Source of the DNA: Cycloclasticus sp.
Lineage (GTDB): Bacteria; Pseudomonadota; Gammaproteobacteria; Methylococcales; Cycloclasticaceae
Direction of reading: 5' to 3'
DNA length: 64,000 nt
Assembly (NCBI GenBank): GCA_040743155.1
Contig: JBFLJU010000001.1
Coordinates: 868,001-932,000, forward strand
Positions 47,360-57,026 of this stretch are shown here, piece after piece. Position numbers and translations under genes: made by a program. The notes below the pieces were generated by a model that ran no database searches, had not been told where the DNA came from, and was given only the letters and a program-made list of their open reading frames with translations. How positions within the stretch are numbered: the stretch's first letter is position 1; the number at the start of each line of letters is the position of its first letter.

Positions 47360-50300
47360 CGCCGTCATCAGCGGTGCTATAAAAGATCGCTTAATGGTGC
47401 TTATTGCGACGTTGATTATCATCGTCGCGGGTGTTTGGAGTTATAACAATACGTCGTTGGATGCGATTCCAGATTTATCAGATGTTCAGGTCATCGTGTT
47501 CACGAAATATCCCGGGCAGGCCCCTCAAGTTGTAGAGGATCAGGTCACTTATCCGTTAACAACCGCGATGCTCTCTGTTCCGTATTCTAAGGTCGTGCGC
47601 GGCTACTCGTTTTTTGGCTTGTCATTTGTCTACGTTATTTTTGAAGATGGTACAGACATGTACTGGGCTCGGTCGCGGGTATTAGAATCGTTAAATTATG
47701 TTAGCGGTGATTTGCCTCAAGGTGTTACGCCAACCTTAGGGCCAGATGCAACCGGAGTGGGCTGGATTTACGAATACGCACTGGTAGATAAAACGGGCAA
47801 GCATGACCTCGCACAACTTCGTTCGCTTCAGGATTGGTATCTGCGCTATCCCTTGCAAACCGTTAAGGGTGTTTCAGAAGTTGCGTCAGTGGGTGGTTTC
47901 GTTAAACAATATCAGGTCGAAGTGGACCCTAACGTATTGCAAGCCTATGGCATTCCATTGTCAAAAGTTAAACAGGCAATAAAACGATCTAATAATGATG
48001 TCGGCGGGCGACTATTAGAAATGGCGGAAACTGAATATATGGTGCGTGGGCTGGGCTACATTCATTCGGTTTCTGATTTAAATGTTATACCCGTGGGTGT
48101 TGATGAAAACGGAACGCCGATTCGTTTGCAAGATGTTGCGCACGTTCATATTGGACCTGAACTGCGTAGAGGTGTTGCCGAACTGAATGGCGAAGGTGAA
48201 GTGGCCGGTGGCATTGTGGTTATGCGTTCCGGCGAAAACGCATTAGCGATCATTCAAGAACTGAGAAAGAAATTGGATGAGCTAAGGCAGGGCTTGCCAG
48301 AAGGAGTGGAAATTATTCCAGTTTATGACAGGGGCCAGCTAATTGAGCGCGCCGTTAAAAGTTTAAATACCTCCTTGATGCAGGAGTTAGCCATCGTCAG
48401 TTTGGTTGTTATACTTTTTTTACTGCATGCGCGTTCGGCCTTAGTGGCTATTGTGACCTTGCCATTGGGCATCTTAATGGCCTTTATTGTGATGAAGTTT
48501 CAAGGCTTAAATGCCAATATTATGTCTCTTGGTGGAATTGCAATTACCATTGGTACGATGGTCGATGGTGCCATTGTTATGGTGGAGAATGCGCATAGGC
48601 ATTTGGAGCAGGCTTTTGTAGATAAAGGGAGGGATCTGACGGCTCAAGAGCGCTGGGAAACCATTGGAAATTCTGCGCGTGAAGTTGGCCCCGCTCTATT
48701 TTTCTCTTTACTCATCATTACCGTTTCCTTTTTACCGATCTTTACAATGCAGGCACAAGAAGGGCGTATGTTTAGCCCACTAGCTTTTACCGCTACTTAC
48801 GCAATGGCTGCCTCAGCCATACTTGCGATAACCTTAGTACCGGTGATGATGGGGTATTTTATTCGCGGGAAAATAGTTTCTGAAAAACAAAATCCAATCA
48901 ATCGTGCGCTACACACGATACATACACCGTTGTTAAAAAAGGCTATGCAGTGGCGTAAGGTGACAATCGCGCTGGGGTTGGGGCTTTTGGCTGCAAGCTA
49001 CTACCCCTATTCAAAACTCGGCAGCGAATTCATGCCGCCGCTAGATGAAGGCGATATTTTATATATGCCAATCACCTTTCCCGGCATATCAATTACCAAG
49101 GCAAAAGAATTATTACAACAAACCGATAAGGTTTTAAAAACCTTTCCAGAAGTGCTTTCTGTCTTTGGTAAGGTCGGTAGGGCAGAGACGGCAACTGATT
49201 CTGCGCCTTTATCGATGATCGAAACCACGGTTCGTTTAAAACCAAAAGAGCAATGGCCTAACCCTGATAAAACGACTCAGCAACTGATGAATGAGATGGA
49301 TAAGGCTATGCAGTTCCCGGGTGTTGCCAATGCTTGGACAATGCCCATTAAAACACGTATCGATATGCTATCAACGGGCATAAAAACCCCGGTGGGTATC
49401 AAGGTGTCCGGGCCTGATTTGAATGTACTACAGACACTTTCACAGCAAATAGAAAGTGTCATGAAAACGTTACCAGAAACAACCTCAGCTTTTGGTGATC
49501 GGGCGGTAGGGGGCTATTACCTAGATTTTGACATAAATCGAGAAACAGCAGCCCGTTATGGGCTGACCGTGGGAGACGTCCAAGATGTCATTCAAAGTGC
49601 TATCGGAGGAATGACGGTAACCGAAACGGTGGAAGGCTTAGAGCGTTACTCGGTCAACCTACGTTACCCGCGCGAGCTAAGAGATAATATGGAAAGCTTG
49701 AAGCGGGTATTGATTCCAACGCCAGTGGGAAGCCAAATACCACTAGTGCAGGTGGCAGATTTGAACCTTAGGCGCGGCCCACCGGTTATTAAAAGCGAGA
49801 ACGCACGGCCGAATGCTTGGATTTATGTTGATATAAATACCTCGGATATTGGTGGGTTTGTTGCCAAAGCCAAGCTGCTACTGGCCGAAAAATTGACTAT
49901 TCCAGTGGGCTATACGCTTACTTGGTCGGGGCAGTTTGAATATATGGAGCGCGCAGCTAAACGACTACAGCTGGTTGTTCCGGCGACCTTGTTAATTATT
50001 TTCTTGCTGCTTTATTTTAACTTCCGCAATATTGTCGAGCCGGTTATCGTCATGCTAGCGCTACCGTTTGGAGTGATTGGTGGAATCTGGTTGATTTATT
50101 TCAATGGCTTCAACTTGTCGGTGGCTGTCTACGTTGGCTTTATCGCCTTAGCTGGAATGGCGGCAGAAATAGGGGTATTAGTGCTGAGTTTTATTGATAT
50201 GGAAATCAGCAAACGACGCGCTGCAAGTACAGAACCATTAACAGCAGATGAAATAATGGATGCGACTCATTCGGCAACCACCCTTCGGGTACGCCCAGTG

Positions 50301-50507
50301 GTGATGACAGCTGTTTCAACCATGGCCGGTTTACTGCCAATTATGCTTAGTAGCGACACCGGTTCAGACGTGACGCATCGTATTGCTGCACCGATGCTAG
50401 GGGGGATGTTGAGCGTATTGGTCTTAAATTTATTGGTGCTACCGGTTATCTATAGTTTTGTTTTGCAGTTTCAGGAAAATAAAAAAAGTTTAAAGCAGGA
50501 GAGTTAA
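47352..50507 (+). CDS. cusA: Cu(I)/Ag(I) RND efflux pump (CusA-like)
   Basis: A 1051-residue inner-membrane heavy-metal RND transporter with twelve helices and two large periplasmic loops. LDAIPDLSDVQVIVFTKYPG and GTMVDGAIVMVENAHR (helix 4 with the proton-relay Asp) are HME-RND markers. Methionines 572 (LYMPITFPG), 622 (PLSMIETT) and 672 (RIDMLSTG) align with Met573, Met623 and Met672 of E. coli CusA, the periplasmic Cu/Ag site. That argues for monovalent copper or silver rather than zinc/cobalt. Proton-driven export through CusC is inferred. No cusRS sensor genes are adjacent, so regulation is unknown. Confidence 0.93.
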   Translation: MINAVISGAIKDRLMVLIATLIIIVAGVWSYNNTSLDAIPDLSDVQVIVFTKYPGQAPQVVEDQVTYPLTTAMLSVPYSKVVRGYSFFGLSFVYVIFEDGTDMYWARSRVLESLNYVSGDLPQGVTPTLGPDATGVGWIYEYALVDKTGKHDLAQLRSLQDWYLRYPLQTVKGVSEVASVGGFVKQYQVEVDPNVLQAYGIPLSKVKQAIKRSNNDVGGRLLEMAETEYMVRGLGYIHSVSDLNVIPVGVDENGTPIRLQDVAHVHIGPELRRGVAELNGEGEVAGGIVVMRSGENALAIIQELRKKLDELRQGLPEGVEIIPVYDRGQLIERAVKSLNTSLMQELAIVSLVVILFLLHARSALVAIVTLPLGILMAFIVMKFQGLNANIMSLGGIAITIGTMVDGAIVMVENAHRHLEQAFVDKGRDLTAQERWETIGNSAREVGPALFFSLLIITVSFLPIFTMQAQEGRMFSPLAFTATYAMAASAILAITLVPVMMGYFIRGKIVSEKQNPINRALHTIHTPLLKKAMQWRKVTIALGLGLLAASYYPYSKLGSEFMPPLDEGDILYMPITFPGISITKAKELLQQTDKVLKTFPEVLSVFGKVGRAETATDSAPLSMIETTVRLKPKEQWPNPDKTTQQLMNEMDKAMQFPGVANAWTMPIKTRIDMLSTGIKTPVGIKVSGPDLNVLQTLSQQIESVMKTLPETTSAFGDRAVGGYYLDFDINRETAARYGLTVGDVQDVIQSAIGGMTVTETVEGLERYSVNLRYPRELRDNMESLKRVLIPTPVGSQIPLVQVADLNLRRGPPVIKSENARPNAWIYVDINTSDIGGFVAKAKLLLAEKLTIPVGYTLTWSGQFEYMERAAKRLQLVVPATLLIIFLLLYFNFRNIVEPVIVMLALPFGVIGGIWLIYFNGFNLSVAVYVGFIALAGMAAEIGVLVLSFIDMEISKRRAASTEPLTADEIMDATHSATTLRVRPVVMTAVSTMAGLLPIMLSSDTGSDVTHRIAAPMLGGMLSVLVLNLLVLPVIYSFVLQFQENKKSLKQES

Positions 50508-50525
50508 CAACTAAAAAATCAATGG

Positions 50526-50548
50526 CCCAGCCTTGTAATCGGGCTGGG
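50526..50548. terminator. Bidirectional terminator between cusA and the flavoprotein gene
   Basis: CCCAGCC (50526-50532) and GGCTGGG (50542-50548) form a 7-base-pair stem. On the plus strand TTATTGAGTTTTT follows; on the minus strand a T6 run (complement of 50513-50518) follows after the stem. The flanking genes converge, so the hairpin can end both transcripts. Confidence 0.75.
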
Positions 50549-50594
50549 TTATTGAGTTTTTCAATCAGCATATTGTTTGAGGGCGCAGGTGGGT

Positions 50595-51815
50595 TTATAC
50601 AACCTGTCCCGCACACCAACCAGATGACCAAGCCCACTGAAAGTTATAGCCGCCGAGCCAACCGGTGACATCTACAACCTCGCCGATAAAATATAGCCCC
50701 TCGGTTTTTTTGGATTGCATCGTTTGCGACGATAGTTCATCACAATCGACACCTCCGAGAGTGACTTCTGCTGTCCGGTAACCTTCGGTGCCATTAGGTT
50801 TTATTTGCCATTGATGCAGTTTATTAGCGACCTCCTTAAACAGTTGGTGGCTGATGCTTTGTAATGTCTTGTCGAGCAAGTCTTCATCAAATAATGCTGT
50901 AACCAGCCGCTTGGGCAAATGTTCGGCGAGAGCCGTTTTTAAATGTGTTTTGGCCTGTTCGTTTTGCTTGTTCTTCAAGAAATTTTCGATGTCGATATCG
51001 GGTAATAGGTTAATGCTGATGGGCTCGCCTGCCTTCCAGTATGACGATATTTGTAAAATAGCCGGCCCGCTTAAGCCTCTATGGGTCAGCAATATATTTT
51101 CTCTAAAACTGATGGAGTGAGAGCTAACCACCGCATCAACGGCAATCCCCGATAGATCTGCAAGCCAAGCTTTATCATTGTTTTGCAGAGTCAAAGGCAC
51201 CAGTGCTGCGCTGGTAGCTAAAACCTTATGGCCGAATTGTTTGGCTAGGTTATAACCAAATGGCGTAGCGCCCATTTTGGGAATGGATAAGCCGCCGGTC
51301 GCGATAACGAGGGATTGACAATGGAATAGACCGGCAGATGTTTCAATGTCGAATTGTTCGGTCGTTGTTTTTTCTATGCCGTGAATGTCACACTTCAATT
51401 TAATTTGAACACCCGCATGGGCGCACTCAGACAGCAACATCGTGAGAATATCTTTTGCACTGTCATCACAAAATAGTTGCCCGTGTTTTCGCTCATGAAA
51501 GGGGATCTTGTAGTCACTAACCAGTCCAATAAAATCCCATTGCGTATAACGGCTGATAGCTGATTTACAAAAATGTGGGTTATGCGAGATGAAGTTTTCA
51601 GCATCAATATTGTAATTAGTGAAATTGCAGCGACCGCCGCCAGACATTAGGATTTTTTTGCCGGCCTTGTTTGCGTGGTCAAGCACCACAACGTTGCGGC
51701 CACGCTTACCCGCCTCTATGGCGCACATTAAGCCAGAAGCGCTAGCGCCGATGATAAGAACATCAATGGGTTTATTGGTTATGGGTGTGCTTACTTTGGT
51801 TAGAATATCGGACAT
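50595..51815 (-). CDS. HI0933/YhiN-family FAD-dependent oxidoreductase
   Basis: A 406-residue flavoprotein. The N-terminal FAD motif is VLIIGASASGLMCAIEAGKRG and is followed by KKILMSGGGRCNFTN, a family signature; LVIATGGLSIPKMGATPFGY and the C-terminal EVVDVTGWLGGYNFQWAW complete the fold. Members are often annotated as NAD(P)/FAD-dependent oxidoreductases, with the substrate unknown in most bacteria. It converges on cusA and diverges from moxR; nothing ties it to copper. Confidence 0.85.
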   Translation of the reverse strand: MSDILTKVSTPITNKPIDVLIIGASASGLMCAIEAGKRGRNVVVLDHANKAGKKILMSGGGRCNFTNYNIDAENFISHNPHFCKSAISRYTQWDFIGLVSDYKIPFHERKHGQLFCDDSAKDILTMLLSECAHAGVQIKLKCDIHGIEKTTTEQFDIETSAGLFHCQSLVIATGGLSIPKMGATPFGYNLAKQFGHKVLATSAALVPLTLQNNDKAWLADLSGIAVDAVVSSHSISFRENILLTHRGLSGPAILQISSYWKAGEPISINLLPDIDIENFLKNKQNEQAKTHLKTALAEHLPKRLVTALFDEDLLDKTLQSISHQLFKEVANKLHQWQIKPNGTEGYRTAEVTLGGVDCDELSSQTMQSKKTEGLYFIGEVVDVTGWLGGYNFQWAWSSGWCAGQVV

Positions 51816-51959
51816 TTATAATTGATGGCGTTTGATTATTGACTGAGTGGTTGAAATTCTGATGAATGCCCCAATGTTTTAAAGCAAGTTTGCAATCATC
51901 AATAAGTCTGCTAAACAAGGTATTGTATAAAACCCACGAATAAAAAGGATAGATAAACG

Positions 51960-52943
51960 ATGTTAGAAGGAAGTTTAAGTGACGCTAAAATAGCTATTCA
52001 GCAACTTAAGACCAGGGTCACTCAGCAAATTATTGGTCAGGATGCCTTAGTAGAGAGAATGCTAATTGCTTTGTTAGCTGACGGGCATATTTTAGTTGAA
52101 GGTGCACCGGGACTTGCCAAAACGCGAGCAATTAATGTGCTCAGTCAAGGTGTTGAGGCAGACTTTCATCGGGTGCAGTTTACCCCAGATCTGCTTCCTT
52201 CTGATTTAACCGGCACTGATATCTATCGCCCAGAACAGGGCACATTTGAGTTTCAAAAAGGCCCTTTATTCCACAACCTTGTGTTGGCTGACGAAATAAA
52301 CCGTGCTCCCGCTAAAGTACAAGCAGCACTGTTAGAAGCAATGGCTGAAAGGCAAATCACGGTGGGCGGTTCGACTTACCCACTACCGGGCTTGTTTATG
52401 GTGATGGCAACGCAAAATCCACTTGAGCAAGAAGGTACTTACCCGCTGCCTGAAGCACAGTTAGACCGTTTCTTGTTGCATATAAAAATTGATTACCCTA
52501 ACGCAGCGCATGAGAAAGAAATTTTGCACCTGGCTAGAGCTGAAGAAAAGTCGAGTGAACAAAAAGCCGTCAGTGCTCAACCGATGACGCAGCAGCAGTT
52601 ATTCTCTGCACGCCAAGAAATACTGGACGTGTATATGAGTGATGAGCTGGAAGATTATCTTTTGCAGCTGGTTTTAGCTACACGCGACCCCGCAGCCTAC
52701 GGCGATGATTTAGCAGCTTGGATTCAATACGGCGCTAGCCCAAGAGCGAGCATTGCATTAGACCGTTGTGCGCGTGCTAAAGCTTGGTTGCAACAGCGTG
52801 ACTTTGTTACGCCAGAAGACATTCAAAGCATTGCGTATGATGTATTGCGCCATCGTTTAATCTTGTCGTACGAAGCTGAGGCGGAAGGCATCAGCGCCGA
52901 TAGATTTATTAAAGAACTTATCGCTAGAATAGCCGTGCCGTAA
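51960..52943 (+). CDS. MoxR-type AAA+ ATPase
   Basis: A 327-residue AAA+ ATPase that acts as a chaperone for von Willebrand factor A proteins. Walker A is GAPGLAKT (residues 48-55), Walker B LVLADEIN, sensor 1 MVMATQNPLEQEG and the lid carries SPRASIALDRCARA. It heads a six-gene operon (MoxR, DUF58, DUF4381, two VWA proteins, BatD) typical of Bat-type (Bacteroides aerotolerance) loci. RBS AAAAAGGA precedes the start. The next gene begins right after its stop. Confidence 0.92.
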   Translation: MLEGSLSDAKIAIQQLKTRVTQQIIGQDALVERMLIALLADGHILVEGAPGLAKTRAINVLSQGVEADFHRVQFTPDLLPSDLTGTDIYRPEQGTFEFQKGPLFHNLVLADEINRAPAKVQAALLEAMAERQITVGGSTYPLPGLFMVMATQNPLEQEGTYPLPEAQLDRFLLHIKIDYPNAAHEKEILHLARAEEKSSEQKAVSAQPMTQQQLFSARQEILDVYMSDELEDYLLQLVLATRDPAAYGDDLAAWIQYGASPRASIALDRCARAKAWLQQRDFVTPEDIQSIAYDVLRHRLILSYEAEAEGISADRFIKELIARIAVP

Positions 52944-53834
52944 ATGAATGATGTTATGCAGAACGATGAACGAGTCATTGTTCGGTTGAAACCATTAGTG
53001 GACTTGGCAAAAAAAGCCGCCTTCTTAACCAGTCGTCAGCAGCGGATAAAAGCGGCTCAAAGTGGTGGTTATGTCTCGCGTTTTAAAGGCCGTGGGATGG
53101 AGTTTGATGAAGTGCGCTTGTATCAAGCCGGTGATGATATCCGCAGTATCGACTGGCGGGTGACGGCACGCACGAATAAAACGCACAGCAAAGTGTTTCG
53201 TGAGGAAAGAGAGCGACCCATTTTTATTTCTGTCGATTTGCGCCCGATGATGAACTTTGCAACGCGGGGTGTTTTTAAGTCGGTACAGGCATCAAAAGTG
53301 GCGGCGTTACTGGCGTGGTCTGCTCAACTAAATGGAGATAGGGTTGGTGGACAAGTGTTTAACGCAGAGGGTTGTCAGGAGTTAAAGCCAGCATCGGGTA
53401 GGCGGGCTGTTTTACATTTATTGAACGCCTTGGTTAAACAGACGCTTTCGGTCGCAGAGCCTTTGTCTTTAGAACAAGTACTTAATCGTTTGACTAAGCA
53501 TGCGCGGCCGGGCAGTTTGCTTTATATCGTCAGTGATTTTCGTGGTTTTAACGACAAGGTTGAACGGCAATTATCGAAATTGGCACGGCACTGTGAGATT
53601 GAACTGGTACACATCTATGACCCATTAGAAAGCCATCTTCCAAAAAAAGGCCAGTACCGTTTTACCAATGGTGAACGGGATATTGTTATTGATACCAGTA
53701 ATAATCAAGGCGTATTGGCTTACCAGCAGCATTATCAACAACGACAAGAGCAGCTAAAAACGATGTGCAAAAAATGGCGTATGTCATTAATACAATGTAG
53801 TACAAGTGATAACCCATTTGAGGTACTAAGTTAG
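52944..53834 (+). CDS. DUF58 protein
   Basis: A 296-residue soluble protein with the DUF58 signature (GRGMEFDEVRLYQAGDDIRSIDWRVTARTNKTHSKVFREE at about residues 50-90). The fold is related to VWA domains and is a regular partner of MoxR, which may remodel it or insert a metal. The start codon follows the moxR stop without a gap. The function of this member is not known. Confidence 0.88.
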   Translation: MNDVMQNDERVIVRLKPLVDLAKKAAFLTSRQQRIKAAQSGGYVSRFKGRGMEFDEVRLYQAGDDIRSIDWRVTARTNKTHSKVFREERERPIFISVDLRPMMNFATRGVFKSVQASKVAALLAWSAQLNGDRVGGQVFNAEGCQELKPASGRRAVLHLLNALVKQTLSVAEPLSLEQVLNRLTKHARPGSLLYIVSDFRGFNDKVERQLSKLARHCEIELVHIYDPLESHLPKKGQYRFTNGERDIVIDTSNNQGVLAYQQHYQQRQEQLKTMCKKWRMSLIQCSTSDNPFEVLS

Positions 53835-54298
53835 TGGATCAAGAACTCCCTCTGCGTGATATACATTTACCTGAGGCCATTACGTGGTGGCCACCAGCGA
53901 TAGGCTGGTGGTTATTGTTATTCGTTATTCTTGCAGCCTTAGTGGGTGGCTGGATGTTGTATAAAAAGTTAACACGACGGACAGCCATCAAAACTGGGTT
54001 CGGAATTTTGTTGAGTATCAAGCAGAGTGAAGAAAATGATCAATTAGCCCTACTAAAGCAACTATCTAGTTGTATACGCAGAGTAGCGATGAGCACGGAT
54101 TCGCGCGCTGAAGTGGCCAGTTTAACCGGTGAGAAATGGTTGAGTTACTTAGATCAATCGGTTGAAGGGACCCCCTTTAGTAGCGGTGTAGGGCAATATT
54201 TATCAGATGCGCATTATCGCCAAACGGCTCCAGAAGGGCTGGATTCGGAAGCTTTAATTAATTTATGCGAGAGTTGGCTTAAGGGGCGAAAAGCATGA
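53834..54298 (+). CDS. DUF4381 membrane protein
   Basis: A 154-residue protein with one transmembrane helix (about residues 22-43, AIGWWLLLFVILAALVGGWM) and a cytoplasmic helical domain of the DUF4381 type (LKQLSSCIRRVAMS, LTGEKWLSYLDQ). The PEAITWWPPAIGWWLL start is characteristic of the family in MoxR-Bat operons. It starts at GTG 53834, overlapping the preceding stop by one base, and overlaps the next gene by four (ATGA). Confidence 0.82.
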   Translation: MDQELPLRDIHLPEAITWWPPAIGWWLLLFVILAALVGGWMLYKKLTRRTAIKTGFGILLSIKQSEENDQLALLKQLSSCIRRVAMSTDSRAEVASLTGEKWLSYLDQSVEGTPFSSGVGQYLSDAHYRQTAPEGLDSEALINLCESWLKGRKA

Positions 54299-55284
54299 TT
54301 CACATCGAGTGGCCTCAGTTGTTGCTAGTTTTGCCGTTACCGCTGATATTTCGTTGGTTACTGCCGGCACAAAAACCCACCACGGAGGCAGCACTTAAAG
54401 TGCCCTTTATTGACGATTTTAGTCGTGCAGGAAGTAAAAGCAGTGTGTCAAAAAACAAACCTTGGTTACTATGGTTAGCCACTATTGCTTGGGTTTTATT
54501 GGTCATGTCGGCGAGTCGACCTCAATGGTTAGGTGAACCGATTGAACAAGCGGTGAGTGGCCGAGATTTAATGCTAGCTGTCGATGTTTCTGGCAGTATG
54601 GACGAAGAAGATTTTGTTATTGACGGCTCACGAGTTGACCGTTTAACGGCAACAAAGCACGTTGCAAGTGCTTTTATAGAACGGCGTACAGGCGATCGAT
54701 TAGGGCTGATATTATTTGGCACTACCGCCTACTTGCAAACACCGCTCACCTTTGACCGAAAAACGGTTATTACCTTACTTAATGAAGCGTTCATCGGGAT
54801 CACCGATGATGAACCCGCGACCTCGATTGGTGACTCGATTGGTTTAGCCGTTAAGCACTTAAAGGATGAGAAGGCGAATAGTCGAGTATTGGTATTATTG
54901 ACCGACGGAGCGAATACTGCAGGTGAAATTACACCGATGCAAGCGGCACAAATAGCAGCAGATCACCAGCTTAAAATATATACGATAGGTATTGGTGCCG
55001 ATCAAATGCTGGTTCGCAGTTTTTTTGGCAATCGCAAGGTCAACCCGTCACGTGACTTGGATGAAAAAACATTAACAGCGATCGCCGATAAAACGAACGG
55101 TCGATATTTTCGTGCTCGAAGCAAAGAAGAGCTTGAGAACATCTATGAACTGTTGGATCAGCTCGAGCCGGTTGAAAAAAGCAAGCAATTCTATCGACCA
55201 ATGAGTGAACTTTACCCTTGGCCATTAGCATTCAGTTTGATGTTAACGGCGCTACTCGTTATTGGTAGATTGAGGTTTACATGA
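54295..55284 (+). CDS. VWA-domain membrane protein (BatA-type)
   Basis: A 329-residue protein with two N-terminal hydrophobic segments (about 10-25 and 60-76), a periplasmic VWA domain and a C-terminal helix (about 305-325). The metal-ion-dependent adhesion site is complete: Asp97-x-Ser99-x-Ser101 in AVDVSGSMDEED, and the later TDG triad in LLTDGANTAGE. Bat loci are linked to aerotolerance and virulence in some species, but no mechanism is established. Overlaps on both sides by four bases imply tight co-translation. Confidence 0.88.
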   Translation: MIHIEWPQLLLVLPLPLIFRWLLPAQKPTTEAALKVPFIDDFSRAGSKSSVSKNKPWLLWLATIAWVLLVMSASRPQWLGEPIEQAVSGRDLMLAVDVSGSMDEEDFVIDGSRVDRLTATKHVASAFIERRTGDRLGLILFGTTAYLQTPLTFDRKTVITLLNEAFIGITDDEPATSIGDSIGLAVKHLKDEKANSRVLVLLTDGANTAGEITPMQAAQIAADHQLKIYTIGIGADQMLVRSFFGNRKVNPSRDLDEKTLTAIADKTNGRYFRARSKEELENIYELLDQLEPVEKSKQFYRPMSELYPWPLAFSLMLTALLVIGRLRFT

Positions 55285-57026
55285 ACTGGCTAGATTTTCA
55301 TTTTATTAGGCCATATTGGCTGTTGACGCTTATTCCAGCGGTTGGGTTAATGATTGTATCGGTCAAACATACCTTAAGCAGGGGGCAGTGGGTGGATGTG
55401 TGTGATGTCGAGTTGTTGCCTTTTATTCTAGAAAACAAAAATAGCTCTCAAAGCCATTGGGTATTTGGTGCTTTATCTTTTGCTGTGTTGCTGGCTATTG
55501 TCGCTTTAGCAGGGCCTACTTGGGAGAGGTTGGATACGCCGGTGTTTAGAAACGATGCGGCCTTAGTTATCGCATTAGATCTGTCTCAAACCATGAATGC
55601 TACCGATATAAAACCAAGTCGATTAGTGCGTGCGCGCTATAAAATTGCCGATATATTAAGGCAACGTAAAGACGGCTTAACTGCCTTAGTTGTGTATTCA
55701 ACCGATGCATTTACCGTAACGCCTTTAACCAGTGATGTTGCTACGATTGAAAGTCAGTTAAATGCCTTGGAAAGCCATTTGATGCCCCGACAAGGTAAAG
55801 ATACGCAGTCGGTATTGAAACTAGCCGTTAAGCTTTTAAAACAAGCGGGTCAAAAGCAAGGCAATATTTTTCTTATAACGGATGCGGTGAAGTCGGATGT
55901 CGACCAGTTGTCGGACGAACTGTCTGCTTATGCAGTGTCCGTACTCGGTGTCGGTACGGAAAGTGGCGGGCCAGTTAAGTTGGCAGGTGGCGGCTTTTTA
56001 AAAGACCGCCACGGGAATATTGTGGTGCCTAAGTTAGCAGCGTCGCGGCTTGCTTCGTTGGCAAGAAAAGCCGGCGGTAGCTATAGCGCTATTACATCGG
56101 ATGATAGCGATATAAAAACATTACTTTCAAGTATAGAACGGCCCGCGACAAATTCTGCTAATAGTGAAAACAATGGCCTCATTGAAGAGTGGAGTGACAA
56201 AGGCGCTTGGCTATTATTACTGGTATTACCCTTGGTAGCACTGGGCTTCCGTAAAGGCTTGTTAATGCTGTGTTTATTTGTAATATTACCGATGCCGACA
56301 AGTAGTTACGCAATTGAATGGGGCGACCTTTGGCTGACCAAAGATCAACAAGCTCAGCAGGCGTTCCAGCAGCAGCAATTTGAACAGGCCGCAGAAAAAT
56401 TTCAAACAGCGCAATGGAAAGCCGCCGCAGAGTATAAAGCAGGGCAATATAAGCAAGCTATTGAGCAACTTAAACCCATTGAAACGGCTGATAGTTATTA
56501 CAACTTAGGAAATAGCTTTGCCAAATTAGCGCAATTAGAAAAGGCAAAAGAAGCTTATAAAAAGTCGTTAGAATTAAAGCCCGACGATGAAGATGCACAA
56601 TACAATTTGCAGTTAATTGAGGATGCTTTAAAAAAAGCGCCGCCAAAAGGTGAGCAGACACAAGGCGAGCAACAGCAAAATGAACAACAGTCGGATAATT
56701 CAGAAGGTGGCAGTCAGCAAGCCGATCAACAACAAAGCGATGAAGAGCAAGAGTCGGGCGCACCTTCTACAAAACCAACAGAAAAGCAAAATGATGAACA
56801 GCCTGAAGCATCTGACGAAAAAGAATCCGAGTTAGAGCAGGCTGATTTAGAAAGTAAATCAGCTGAAGGTGGTGAAGCGAGTGACAGTCAACAAGCAAGC
56901 ACTGCCAGTTTATCGGATGAAGAAAAACAGGCAGCGGAACAGTGGTTAAACCGTATTCAGGATGATCCTGCGGGCTTATTAAAACGAAAATTTAAATATC
57001 AATATGGTCAACGACAACAACGTTAA
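55281..57026 (+). CDS. VWA-TPR fusion protein (BatB plus BatC-like)
   Basis: A 581-residue membrane protein. The N-terminal half has a VWA domain with the variant MIDAS Asp100-x-Ser102-x-Thr104 (IALDLSQTMNATD), so the third ligand is Thr. After a transmembrane pair (about 60-80 and 305-345) comes a TPR region (ADSYYNLGNSFAKLAQLEKA, YKKSLELKPDDEDAQYNLQL). A tail of about 110 residues, rich in Gln, Glu and Ser, leads to a conserved-looking end, QWLNRIQDDPAGLLKRKFKY. In other species the VWA (BatB) and TPR (BatC) parts are separate genes, so this is a fusion. It overlaps the next frame by 23 bases. Confidence 0.85.
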   Translation: MNWLDFHFIRPYWLLTLIPAVGLMIVSVKHTLSRGQWVDVCDVELLPFILENKNSSQSHWVFGALSFAVLLAIVALAGPTWERLDTPVFRNDAALVIALDLSQTMNATDIKPSRLVRARYKIADILRQRKDGLTALVVYSTDAFTVTPLTSDVATIESQLNALESHLMPRQGKDTQSVLKLAVKLLKQAGQKQGNIFLITDAVKSDVDQLSDELSAYAVSVLGVGTESGGPVKLAGGGFLKDRHGNIVVPKLAASRLASLARKAGGSYSAITSDDSDIKTLLSSIERPATNSANSENNGLIEEWSDKGAWLLLLVLPLVALGFRKGLLMLCLFVILPMPTSSYAIEWGDLWLTKDQQAQQAFQQQQFEQAAEKFQTAQWKAAAEYKAGQYKQAIEQLKPIETADSYYNLGNSFAKLAQLEKAKEAYKKSLELKPDDEDAQYNLQLIEDALKKAPPKGEQTQGEQQQNEQQSDNSEGGSQQADQQQSDEEQESGAPSTKPTEKQNDEQPEASDEKESELEQADLESKSAEGGEASDSQQASTASLSDEEKQAAEQWLNRIQDDPAGLLKRKFKYQYGQRQQR

